From Mya arenaria (lineage: Eukaryota; Mollusca; Bivalvia; Myida; Myidae), in NCBI RefSeq assembly GCF_026914265.1, contig NC_069134.1, positions 8,983,758 through 9,047,757 of the forward strand: a DNA stretch of 64,000 nucleotides, read 5' to 3'. Shown here piece after piece: positions 1 to 13,900 of this stretch. Positions within the stretch are counted from its first letter, which is position 1; the number at the start of each line of letters is the position of its first letter. Made by a program: the position numbers and the translations under genes. The notes below the pieces were generated by a model. That model had not been told where the DNA came from and did not search any database. It saw nothing but the letters and a program-made list of their open reading frames with translations.

Positions 1-1959
1 CTAATAATAAAACATGATATTATTGCACAGACTATTTTAAGATAGACTGTGTAATAATATCAAGTTGTATTACAATTAAATGTACATGACAACTATTATA
101 AAATAAAATGCTGTTACAACAAGAACAGGCAAGAATCTCCACAAAACATAATTTTATATAAATCAATACTTCGATTGATAAATGACTAGAATCAATGACT
201 AAACCATTTAACTCTTAGAGGCTGTCAGAATTGTACAGATCTTTGGGACCAGTGTAGCCCCATGGTCTACGCTGTTCACTGCTTGGACACTTAAACCTTA
301 CCTGCTGACTCGACAGCGAACAGTGTAAAATAACAGATTGGACTGGAATATGTTTAAATAGCCTAAAATCAGTATCAAAAAAGCTTAGACTGACTAATAA
401 AAAGTAATACCATTTTCTTTTTTAAACAGTAAAACAGCAAAACTAGTACACGTACAGTACCTTAAATAGTTTTCACAACTTATTTTTTTTTAACAATTTT
501 CAGTGTTTTAAAAAGATCTGCTGTATTAGATCCACTGTTCATTCTGTAAAAATCTCAAGCACGATAATCAATGTAACTTTCAATAGAATACCCTGTTGTT
601 TTTTTCCTTTTCTGGACTACGGGGGTTAAAACATTCCCAGAGTCAAAACTTGGTAAAATATGTTCTGACTCTGACGAACATATTATTTAGTTAATGCATC
701 TTCGTTATGTAATCCAGTGCATCCTTGTCAAATTCCAATATGCACCAGCGATTGTTTAGTTGCAACGACATCTTTCTTACTTTAACTTTCACTTTCAGGT
801 TTATCTTTTTTTCCGGAAGTAAACAAAAACATTTAACGTTCCTATTGCCAGTATTGCAACATCGTATTTTTCATAAATGGCAAAACCATAACAGTTTTGT
901 TATAAAACCACGGACCTATAAACCAGGTCCGTGATAGAACCAAACTACAACACTGACAACGATCTACGTAGTTCTCCTTTCACTTTCATTAAAATTGACA
1001 GGAAGTTAGTGTGCTCCTGTTTTCCGTGCTTTTTAGACCATGTGGTATGAAAAATGTTTATTTTTCTGTTAACTCATTAAAAACTTATAAGAATATTTTT
1101 TAATTAACTGGAGAAATAATAAAAAAAAACTTAAAATAAATGAACAAAATATATCCTAGCATTGTTGTTTTTCAAAACCATTGCACTTAGCGAAAAAGTG
1201 GAAGGTATCCGTTAATTTGCATAATGGGCGGAGTCAATATTACGTCATTGAGTTTGAGTGCTGCTAATTGACAAGGTTACCGATCAGATTCCAGATCGAT
1301 AATCACATGTCACTTCGGGTGTAAATTGCTCTTGCGGGTTAAACAAACATTCAGATCATGCATTGAGGCTCCTTTCAGATGATACCGACTCTCACACCGA
1401 AATATCCCGTGTCAAAACTGATGCATATTACAAATGGATGATGCGTTGATTTCGGGTCATTTACGATTCCTGTGCGTCAAAACCCGGGAGATCGGGTCAA
1501 TTGAAAGCCCTGCAGTTTAATGTCACAGCCATTAAGGTTTTTGCCATTGTTTCAACTTGCCAAACCGAAAACGTTTGTAACTATGCAACGATTCGGACAC
1601 TACCAAAATATTTAAATTATCGTTGTCATCATAGGCCAGAGATCGCTAAAAATCTGACTTTTCGAATTTTGGGGCATAAAAAAATTGCGGTCGGCGGTAA
1701 AAAATTACGGTCGGTCGGGTTACAGGAAACAGACATATTTTTTTTTTAGACCTTAGAACACGAGTGAAACTTTCTTCCAATATATGGTGTTGGGAGTTGT
1801 GAAACACTAGAAATCAGTTTTATTTTGCATACATATTGGTCAATTGACTATACAAAATGTAAGAAATTATAAGTGGTTTCTGGCCTACAAAAAAAAATCC
1901 ATTTATGTATACATACATTTTCTATCAACATACAGTAATTTAACCAAACTATTTCTTAC
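1..1959. other. No exon seen; inside or beyond a NIPBL intron, with repeat-like DNA
   Basis: No further NIPBL exon could be read on the minus strand downstream of the donor at 1959. About 1635-1740 resembles an interspersed element ('attgcggtcggcggtaaaa' then a near repeat). The rest is AT-rich with no supported feature. Confidence 0.4.
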
Positions 1960-4900
1960 AGGGTCACCAGAACGTCGCTTGTTCTTGCTGCTATGTTTTC
2001 CATCTTTGCGACTTGAGGTTGACATCCGGGAATCCTCCGGGTCATCCGCCTCCCCCTGGGTGTCTTCGGTCTGGGGCTGGGGCAAGCTGACAACACATTG
2101 GATCAATTGTAGGGCCAGCGCTGTCACCATCTGTATGTGGTCATCCGCATTTAACCTGGGTTGGGCAGATGTTTGAAAGAAATTTATATTAATCATTTCA
2201 GACTGAAAGTAACATCTGATATTCTTGGCAAGTAAAATCATGGTTGTTCTTATCACAAAATTTGAACATCTTGTTCAATGTCCAACACAGAACCAAGTCT
2301 CTAAATTGAGTGATAGTGTTTTGGACAAAATATTACTTCAGTTTGCTGAAAAAGAGAACATAATCAGTTAGTGCATTGTAAGCCATCCAAACATATGAAA
2401 ATCCCTAGTCCTGTAAATTTGTCATTGTTGTGTTAAAATTAATGACTAATGCAAGTTCATGCATTACTGATAAAAAATGATTCTGTCACATCAAAAAATA
2501 ACTTGCAGATAAACATCTAACCTGTAACTTCTGAGATTGCGTTTACTGGAGGGCAGGCGGGCAAGACTGGAGAAGATGTCCTCCAGGATTAGCTGTCGAT
2601 GCTTGTCATAGTGGGCAAACACCTGCACATAACAACAATGTTTATCCAGTTAGAAACATGATTTGATATTTTACATTCTAATATACATATATTTACTACA
2701 TTTGATCTTATTTCCCTAGTCATATCTTAGAGTAGAACATAAATAGACATCAAAGGCAGTCCATTTCATCTTCAACACGTAAGAGTAGAAAATTATCAAA
2801 AATAACTTACTGTTGTGACCAGCTTCATTGCATTTAGCTGCAGTTCACTGATGTTCTCCACAAAGAATGGAGCAACACCAAGACTGGACATCTGTAAATA
2901 CAAACAGATTATTCAAATCCCAATGAATGTTCAAAACGTTTTGTAAAATTCAATAAACATCACAGTCACTGAATGTTTAAACTGTTCTTCAAATTAAGAT
3001 AGAAACGGTAACAAAACTGAGTGAGCGGCATTTATATGCCATTTTTATTTTTTCTTGATTTTTCTGTGGTACACACATTTTTTTGCTTCCTGAACAATAA
3101 ACACATTGAAGTCGGGTTTCTATAACTTCTGGAAATATCAAATGCAAAATGACTAGTCTATTCATGGTGTAACAAGTCTGAGATATGAGTGTTATGATAT
3201 ATCTGACCTGTAAGATGATGGTATCTGTGAGTTCCTGGATTTCCACCAGCTCTGCAAGGTTGCCAACCAGGTCAGTTAATTTGTTGTACAGGGATATGGT
3301 AGACTTGTGTTTAACCTGGTGGGCTCGTGACCGCTTCATCTTTAGGCTGCCTTGGTAACCGTCTGTTACAATAAAAGGTTTAATTTAATCATGTTTTATT
3401 GCATGACGACTGCAATGACTGTGAAATTGATATCCTTGACAAATAAATCAACAATTCTTTACCTTTATCTTTAGGGTTGGTTCTGTACACAGGATCAAAC
3501 TCTGGATATATGGTATTGGATAGCTGAAATTTGCTGAACATGACGATCCTGTCTATCACATCCTCAATAAACACCTGCTTTGGCATCTTTGGGGAAGTGA
3601 TGATGTAGATTGCCGTGAGAGCAGCATCTATTGAGCGTCCGACCCGCTCCATTGCAATCTCTCGCCACAACTTCTGACCCTCCTCGTCCTCATCATCATT
3701 GTCCTGGGATTAAATCAACTTCATAAGACATCTCTTGTTACGACTCAAGTTGTAAATATAAAACAATCATAACCGTGACAAAAATTAAACTGTATTTGAC
3801 ATTTAGCTTTGAATTCTTGTAGCTTCATTAAGGGACTTGGTATACTCATAACAATATGTTTCGTCACTAGTAACACAACTACCAAGTTTCAAGCAAACAT
3901 CTTACTGATTTTAAGTTTAGTTATGACCAAACACTATGATAATAGTATGATTTTACTAAATGCAACGAGAAACGAAAGCCCAGGTGGAAAATTTCATCAC
4001 CCCATTAACATACCCCTAAGGTATCATGACTCTAGGTAAAATAGTTACCCATTTTAAGGGGCAGGGTGATACGAAAAGGGGCATGAGCCCCCACAAAAAA
4101 AGGACTAGTTGTTTTTACAAAAAAATCCCTAATTATTTTTAAAACCGGCTAGGGGTTGTGCCCTGACCTGGAAAGGTCATGTCTAAGATCTTCAGGTTAA
4201 CTGATATAATGATGCCTCTAAAAATACCTGATTGGGGATTAATTTTGTTCCATCCCTGATGTTCCATTGCAGGATGGTGAGCAGTTTTACCAGCGTATTG
4301 GCTGGCACTTGGTTCAGGACTCCCATAGACTTCAGTTTTGCTGTTTCACTGGTTAACTCTGCTAGAATGTGCCTACTGATGAGAGATTCTGGGGGACATT
4401 CAACTTCCTCATCATCTGAAAAAAGAATAAGCATACATTTTTTGAGAAAAATCATCATTAAAAAAAGACATCACAGGATGTGGTAAGGGCCTTGAATTAT
4501 ACAATCTATGACAAAAGGATCAATATGAAAGTTTGTTAAAAGTCAAGTCAAGTGACTATGCAAATAGGCACCAATTTCATCAAAAAATGTTTCTCACAGA
4601 TTATGAGCATTTTAACCTATTTATCTATATGACTTTATACCATGTTTAGAAGTATGTGAGTTTATGATTGGGCACGATGCACAACTTTACATTGCCATCT
4701 GTTACAAGCAAAAGTAATGCCAATACAGTTAAAACCAAGTTACATAAGGTCAAAACATAATAAATATGTTTAGGGGTGGGGGGATTACAGATTACAATGA
4801 ACACATATTGCCATCAATGACTCTGTCAACATCATCATCAATTTATGTTTCATTCAAAACTTTTCAAGCTCTTATGAAAAGTAAATTCATTTGCTGATAA

Positions 4901-7900
4901 ATGTCATGCCAATAAAGGTGATGAACTGGGAACAATGGGCAACAATAAAGGTTCTTGAAACGCTCAGGATTTCTACCAATAATTGCTTTTATGTATTCAT
5001 TCAACTGTCATTTACTTCTTTCATATATTTATAAAGTGCAAGAACAAAAGACCAGGGCTTCTAAAAGTTTTGAACCTCATTCGGTCTGAGCCCAGCGTCA
5101 TCGAGCTCCCTCCACCAAAAAAAATCCCCCCGTCCCAAGAAAGGCCAGAACTTCCAAAACCAAGTTATAGAAATGATCAAAGAATTATGTCACACATTTT
5201 CGCGATGTGTATACTGTCAATACTTATTCATGACAAGGTGATTCATAAGCAGTGCTTTAGAGCCATCATAGCTAATTTAGCTAGTAATTAATACAAAATT
5301 CAATTTAGCAAGTAATTAATACAAATTTAATTTTAAATGAGATTTTCATCAATTTCTGCAGCGTTCCTTACAATGAACGCTGCGAACGTAATTTGTTGCA
5401 GCTGACGGATGTCCGATCAAAAAAGGGAAACTGTTTCTGCTTATGCTACTACAGTGGATCTGAATTTTACTGAAAAACTTTAATAAACAGATATATCTTT
5501 ATGCATAATCAGGTCTTGTAAGTTATATATCAAGAACGATTTTTTCATTACATTTCTTAAAAAATGACATAAGCGGTGATCTCAGCTCTCAAGACTCTGT
5601 AGCTTATCAAAGCGTGTCGCTGTTAATATCCTAAGTTAATTACTTCAGAATTACAATGACAATTTTATATATAATATAATGATAATGGAATTTCCGTAGC
5701 AAAAGTGTGAAAATTGTTTCCATGTGAAAAAGCTGGCTCATCTGACATCACTTCGATGTAATGAAAACAGCAAAGTCAATTAACAAATATGATTATCTCC
5801 CTCAAGGATGTCCCCTAGCTTCAATAGGATGTCCCCAAGTAGTTAAGGATGGGGTATGACAAACACTCTTTGGGTATTACCATTTCTACAATTTTTTGGA
5901 CCGAAATTGAAAACAACAACAATTTTCCGACCAATTTTCTGTCACTGATATAGGTCCGGTAAATTGTCAGTTTTTAGAAGCCCTGCAAGGGAGGTAATTT
6001 GGTAACTGTATAACACACAATCTCACAATATGATGTGTTGATGCTTCATGTTTTTTTAAAATTTCTTCCAGTTTGTTTAGTGTAAGGATAACAAGAGCTG
6101 CCATATAAAGGGAAAGAAGTTCCAAGAAATGACATCCATTTCAATTGAATATGCAATAACTAATATGTCTACATTCAAGAACAGTGAACATAAAGAAGAA
6201 GCATATGCCAGACTCCATGATGGTAACCCTTAAGTGTGTGAGTTATGTAGTAAGAGGTAGGGATGTAGGTCTTGCGCGAGACACATTGTCTTTATGCACT
6301 GAACAGATGCACCAAGAAGTTTTAAAATCCCTCCCTGCATGACAAGAGTTACCAACAGGACATGACCAATCATACTCTATCCATGTGCATATATGCAAAA
6401 TTCCATTATGATTAAACTCATCAAGGTTTGTCCTTTGAGGTAGGGTCTTGATTGCGCCTCATAGCCTTTATGTACTAAACAAATATGCAAATTAATTTTA
6501 AAATTACTCCCAGCATGACAAAGTAACAGCCTGGACACAGTTACATAAACTATGTGCATGAAGGCAGCATTCTGTAATGATAAACCTGTAATTGTGATCT
6601 AGACCTCAGATAGTGTTTTAGCCAGGAATTAAAAAGGGCAGGGTGGGCCAAAAAAAGGGCAGGGTGGGCTAAAATAGGGGCATGGTGCTTTCTTAAATGG
6701 GAAAACAATGCGCACAATATTAGCTTTGTATTGTTGTAAAACAACCATGTACCTTATCAAAGTACATGCATGTTCATGCACACATTGTAGTAATATCTCT
6801 ACAGAATACTCTTAATTCTTTTTTCTTGTTCATTTTCACTTCAGACACTTTCTTTACCATCTCGGGTTGTTGTCACCAGGGCTCTCACAAGGCTGATTTT
6901 TTTGGGGAAGTCACTTCTCCCACCAGTCAAATTAGGGAGAAGTGGGGAGACTTTAAGGAGACGAAATACTTATCTTTAAACCTGAGATAAATATTGTGCC
7001 ATGCCACAAAACTTTAAATTCACATTTACTTTGATTGCTTTTACTAGATGGAATGTTAAAAAAGTGTTCTTGTTTGGCCTATCAAAAGTGTACTTGTCTA
7101 GAGTCTCCTTTTTGCAATGTAAAGTTTACCTCCAAAAAAGTGTATAAAATAAAAACAAAGACATTTAAAAAAATACCATTACAAAAAATCAGAATGGCCT
7201 TATATATGAGCTGTTAAAAACATTAAAGTGCAGGGGGGCGAATCTTGTTTTGGTATGATCAGGATAGGGTACGAATGTCACATTCAGCTTTGCTGTTGTT
7301 TACTTGTCTTTGGTTAAATAAATTTTAATATGCTGACATTTTAAAACAAAATGACATTTAAAATCTCTATCCTTCATGAAAAACTCACTAATACTTAATA
7401 ATAGAACTAGAAAATCGAAAAATAAACTCCGAAAAATGTTATGACAAAATGGCGGTGACTCGCCGAATCTTCTACTTTTAAACATCGTACAAATGAGGAA
7501 AATACTCTAAGTAAACGCTATATAAAGCAAATAAAAAAGTTTTGAGATATCAAAACAAATTTTCATTACGAACATTCAACACAAAAACTATCAAATATTG
7601 GTCATGAAGTCAAGTATTTGATTTTCTTAGCGCCACCGTCTGTTTTTCAATGACCGTCTGCTTCAAACGAAACACTGTTCTAAAAAGTGTGCCTTGTTTT
7701 TACACTGCAAGTATCAATTGTTTACTAATACTTGACAACATTTTTCATTCTTTCTTCGCGTTTTCTATCGCAATTTAACAAACTTTTAATCATTTTACCA
7801 GTGTCTTCTCTGATTGGTTAAAATGGGACGTTTCGATAATTGGATGATAGACGACCCAATTGTGTGATTAGGAGATTACCGATTATAAATTGCTAAATTA

Positions 7901-10900
7901 ATTAAATTTGTAACAACATCGGCATCAAAGATCGACATTTAGAGGTACAACTTCGATGTCTCAGACAAGGAATAATGTGTCATAATGAACAGCAATTAGC
8001 ACCCTGATTAGAAGCGTGAACTACCGTTAATCAGACCCGCGGTGATGACGGTCATGTGCCTTAGAACGCACTGATCTGTGACAGATTAGGAAACGGCGAC
8101 ATTGACCAATGAAATACTTTTAGGGCGTAACTTTGTGATAAACAACGATCTGAATGGCCAGAAGGGCGCAAGGGGGCGGGAAAAATATGACAGGGCGTGT
8201 AAAAAGGGGCAACGGGGCGGGGTCAAAAAAGGGCAGGGCGGGCCGCCCTTCCATTCCGCTTTAGCTAAAACACTACCTCAGAGGTAGGGACATGGGTCTT
8301 GCATGCACCACAACATCTTTATGTACAAAACACATGTGCCAAATGGTTTTAAAATCCCTCTGTGCATGACAAAAAAATAACAGCCCAGACACGACCAACT
8401 CTATCTATGTGCGTATATGCAGCATTCCATAATGACTAAACTTAAAAGTGTGACCTTGACATTTGAAGTAGGGTCAGGTTTTGTGCGCGACACATCATCT
8501 TTATGTACCAAACACATGTGCCAAGTAATTGAAAATCACTCCCTGCATGACAAAGTAATAGCCTAGGTAAGGAAAACCAGAAGGAGGGAGATTGCAATTC
8601 TAATATGTCCACCTTCGGAGGCATAACAAGTAAAATCATTTCTTAAATTTGAATAAAAGTTTACAAGGGGCAATTTATCTGACAATTTTGATGCAAGAGT
8701 AACGTTACATGTCACAAAATAGTACTGTTATCATTATCAAAAGTATGAGGTTAAATCTTCCATGGTTCATAAGTGAAAAGAGAAAAAACAAAACATGTGT
8801 AGATATGCACAGACAGATAAGAGTGATTTTCATACACCCCTTTATTAGCAAAATCATATGGCTCTTATAATTATAAATCCCAAAGCAGATGACTGATGCT
8901 TCTATACCAATGGCTTAATTATTCACATGTACAAGACTGATTGTGTTCTAGATCAACGTTTCACTCAAGGGAGACAAACACTACAATTTCAATATATTTT
9001 CTCCCTTTAATACATATCGGCGCTTTATAAATGATATTTTTGGAATTTAGAATGTTAATTCAATTAATATTTCCTTCAAATCACTCCAATATATGCGATC
9101 TACATTAACATAATTAAGCCTTTGTTTTACCATTTTTAGATATAAACATTGTCATCTCGACTTACTTCAAAGCAAACCACCCATGAACATGCCACAGAAC
9201 CCTGCCACATTGGCTTGGTGCTGCCATTCAAGGGTCAGACTAATGCTGGGACTAGAAGCAGGATGGCACATGCCTTCCCTGTGCCGACATGCCCAGAACA
9301 TATCCATTAAAAAATATAAAATAATCAATCATTTCATAACAGCAAGAACAATCTACACCCAAACAAACCACCGACCAAAAGAATCTAGCAACTACCAATT
9401 ATAATCTACGACATGATCAACCAAATATCTTCAAGCCATCTTAGTTATATTTAATGTTAAAGAATATTTTTCTTACTTGGATCCATGCTGCCAAAGTTTA
9501 TATCTTCTGCTGCATCAAAGATTTTTTCCAGACAAGTGCTAAACTTTTTGAATGTTGGGCTATCCAAGAGTTCTTCAATACTGAGATCAGTCTGGTTCAT
9601 TCGACGCATACGTTTTTCCCGCTTTTTACGCCTCATCACTAAAATATACATAGAACATAGTATGACTGGCATGCCAAAGACTTCAACTAGAGTTATGTTC
9701 ATACTACTTGAAAAGGTAATACACAGCTTTCGAGACACAATTGACGGAAAACTACATCTGATATTTCAAGATTACACAGAAAAAGGCCGAAAAGAAAAAT
9801 CTTTGAAAACCAATGAATTCTTAGCACTGTTGAGCCGAAATCATCACTATTTATTAACTATTTTTTTTTATCAATAATCTGAAATCACTATTTCAAAATA
9901 TTAAATTGTTATTTTGAAGTAAAAGTTACAGTCCCAATTTGCTATTTCACATCTATTGATCAATCAGTATCAAATAATCAATGATCTTTTGGGGTGGTAG
10001 TGTGTATATATTGGCTGGTTTAGTCAATCTGAATATCATTTAAAATGTCTATCTCATTAAACTTGATCGCCACATTACTCACTCGACCAGAATATTGTTC
10101 ACCAAATTTTTTATTTCGGTCCTGACAATTTAGGATTAACGTTGTTGAAGTGTAAACATGTATGTTCAAAGAAAATTTTACATTCATCAGCAGATTCTGG
10201 TCCACTATCAGAGTCGCTGTCTTCCGCATGACCTGACCTTCGCCTCCGCTTTGAGCCCTTTGTTTTCACTGAAACAAGAAATTTGATCGATTAGAATAGG
10301 GCTAAGAATACATGTTAACGACATATGTGACCATTAAAAGTTTACCGTTGTTGAAAAGCTTCAAATTATCTACTAGAGATTAAAGATCTCAGAACTAGGG
10401 TGTCTTTCCCATAACTGCCGAAAAGGCCCTGCAGCTGGATGATTTATTTAAGTATTGGCCCATGAAAAATAATCATTATTGGGAAATTGTTTCTTTAAAG
10501 AACCTACCTGTTCCGGAGCTTGCAATTGACTTCAATATCTGAAAGATACAATAACAAATACATAAATATTACCAATTGAGAGAGGTAATAACATTGGCTT
10601 AAAACTAACACTTTTAAAAAATATATTCTATAAAGCAGGATAGACTATGTTACGTCGAAAGTCAACAAATAAATTAAAATTCCAATTAAAGAATCTAATT
10701 GCATGTTGCTTTTTTCTTCTGCAGAAATATTGATTGAGCTAAAAAAAAATCCCAGATTATTTTCACATTTAACATACCTTAAAATTATCAAAATACCATC
10801 CAAACAAGAACACAACTATGGGGTATAGTATAAATATCTTTCATGTCAAAAAGTGAACAAAACTGCATGCAAACGATTTGAAATACCTTTCTTTTAGTCT

Positions 10901-13900
10901 TTTTCTGTGAAAGGTTAGCATACATGCAAGTTACAATGAAATATAATACTCATGAACAATAATATGTGTATGTTATGCATTCACATACCACATGATTTTC
11001 ACCAGGACGCAACTAAAATAGGACAAGTGAGATAAATTTGTATAAAGGTATATGCAATGATGACAACAAAATGTTTGATAAAAATGTTCGTAGTACATAC
11101 AGCATGCTGCACTGACTTGTAGCATTTATGTCCATAAGACTAGAGGACACATGATCAATAAGACTAGAGGACACATGGTCACAATTGTGCAAACAAAAAC
11201 AGTTTTAGTCACATAACATTGAACAACAAAACATGTACACTGGGTGGATTTCATAATTTCTAAACTAACAGTTAATTACCCTTTCATCCAGAGGTTTCAG
11301 GGAAATACTGAGCTGCTTACAGGAGTTGAAAACTTCGTCTTTTTTCACTAACGAGTCAAACAAATTTACCTGCAAGTTAAAATTTAGTTAATGCAAAATG
11401 TTTCAAAGCTTTTAACATTAAATTAAAAACCAATCAAGTAAAAAGCAAGGATTATGTATTAGCTAAGCCAGGCAACAAACATACAGTTATCACAACAGTT
11501 TATTATCAAAACAATTCTTTTTATATCATGACATAAGGGTCCTTAATCTAAATGAGTATCTTACTTTTGGGTCCAATGGTTCTAACAACACAACTGGCTT
11601 CTTTAGATCTGATCTGGATTCATCGCGGGATCTCTGCAAAGGAGATTAATCATGTTATGTGCTGTTAGGATTATAGGATTATATGTCTGTCTTACATCTT
11701 GGGCATAAAGTGTACTTAACAGCAGTAGTATGCAATTCTTACCACAAGTTTATTATTTACAAAATAAAATTTTAGTCAAACGATCATTATAGTATTGTGC
11801 AACTTATACACAAACAGTTAATATTTTTTCAGATAAACACAAAACAATAAACAAAAAAATATTTAAAACATCAACCAATAATAAAATCAACATTATTGCA
11901 TAGAAACTTACCTTTTCGCTCATATTAGCTTGTCTTGTAGAACTTCTAGTCTGTTGCAAATTAAAATTTGAGCAATATTTTGACATGTTTGCACATCAAG
12001 GTTTTAACACAACATTTTTACATGCATAGCTCATTTATCAACATACAAATTACTAAGAATCTGACCTGTCTTTCTCTAGACCTGGATACTGGTGTATCAT
12101 CTTCAAAATCATCCAAAATAGCTGCCTCTGAGTGACGGCTACCCTACATTTGAAATGATAATAATAATGTTAGTAAAACTAGAAATCAAAAGTTTTAATA
12201 ACATGCGTTATAATAACCTTTTATGCTAAGGGCTGAAAAATGTACTGAGGTTCCAGGAACTGAACTCCAAAAAAAGGGGGACCAATAATTATAATTATGT
12301 TTTCCTGTGAAAATCTCTCCAGATTTATATGAACGTTGGACTTTTGAAGCCCCCCAAACAACAGGCATTAGAATACAACCTACAAAGACAATTTGAACTA
12401 CCAAAACACCCCAAACCAAGACAAATTGAACTTCTTTAATGCCCCTGACCAAGATTATTTGAACTCCTTTGAAAAAAGAAGATGATTTTAATTCATCTCC
12501 ATTCCGGCTCCCCATTACCTTTATCCCAGGAACAGCCCTAGCAGAGATGAAAGTGCACATATATGTTTGTATTAATATCAAATTAGTTCAATATGCTCAA
12601 AATTACAATGATGAATGTCCCTTAAAAAAACATGATAATACATTATGAGAAATCTTAATATCAAAGAATTGCTTTTTGAACTCACAGCCTGTCTTACTGC
12701 TGTTTCTGCTGCTGTAGCCTGTGCTGGGGAACTCACTGTAATCATAAAAGTATAAGTGTCACATTTGCAAACCTTGCGTAAATTACTCTTACATGTCAAA
12801 GTTGTTTTCAGAAGGCAGCGTTTCCGATGGACCCTTTTGAACAGACTTATCCTTTTCTTAATCCTTAATCCACAAAGTGTCAATGTAAATGATCTACTTA
12901 CTGGACACTCTGGACTTCCGTCGATCATAATCTCCATTCATACTGGAAGATCCTGGAAAAAATATATATAATATTTTTGATGAATGACAAAAGAAATTCA
13001 ATAAAGAAAACATGTTTAAATATAAAAAGTTTGCCTTTACAGATAAACAAAATAACACTTCCAGCAGTGCAACAACGTTTAATAAGTATTTACTAAAGTT
13101 AAAAGCAATAAAAGGACTTATTGAAGAATGTTTGTGTCCAAGAAAAATGAATTTTGCTAAGTAAATTACCAGGTAACTGATGTGGCAAGCTTGGAGATTT
13201 CTGAATCCCGGATCCAGCAACCCTGGAAGATTATGAAAACATGTCATGTTGGACACAGTAATTCTGAAACTTTTATGAAATATCAAGCTCATTATGTTCT
13301 TTTAAAACATGGAAAGAACAAAAAATATTTTTGAGAGTTGCAACAAACAACTTTCTACTTTAGTGGTCCAAGAAAACATAAGTATTGATATAGTTTTTTC
13401 CTTTTAAATACTGATTGCAAATGGAGTCAGCATTTTAAGTCTTTGATGCATTGAATGATTGTGGCTCTAAGACCGCCCAACTCCGACAAATGAATTTCAA
13501 ATTAGGTGAAACATCTATGCCTTTCGATTGACTTTCCTCATCAAAACAAACTGTCTGCAGTTATCAGCGATTTGGTGATCTTATTAACTGAATGATGAGT
13601 ATGCTTTGCTAAATCATTTTCAAATAGTAGTTTAAACATGCATACCATTAAAATAAAATAGCAAAGAAAACAGTTTCAGATATTTAGCCACAATTGTCAT
13701 GGTGACTTACCTTGGTGAATTCGACTGATAGTGGTTTCCATGGCTTGAACCTGAAAAATATTGTTCTTTGAATAATGCACCATTTGATTGCAAAAGAATG
13801 CATGACTTATCAAAAATTAACGCTTATTTTGAGCTAAGTTATGGTTTCTCACCATCTATTTACTTGTATTTCTACAGAGAACAAAACAACTTCTTCATGA

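Noticed and set aside
1501-1749. 82-aa ORF
   Set aside because: Start is not ATG and the region is repeat-like; no match to any NIPBL exon.
9183-9404. 73-aa ORF in the NIPBL intron
   Set aside because: No match to NIPBL in either strand and no convincing acceptor/donor pair in phase.
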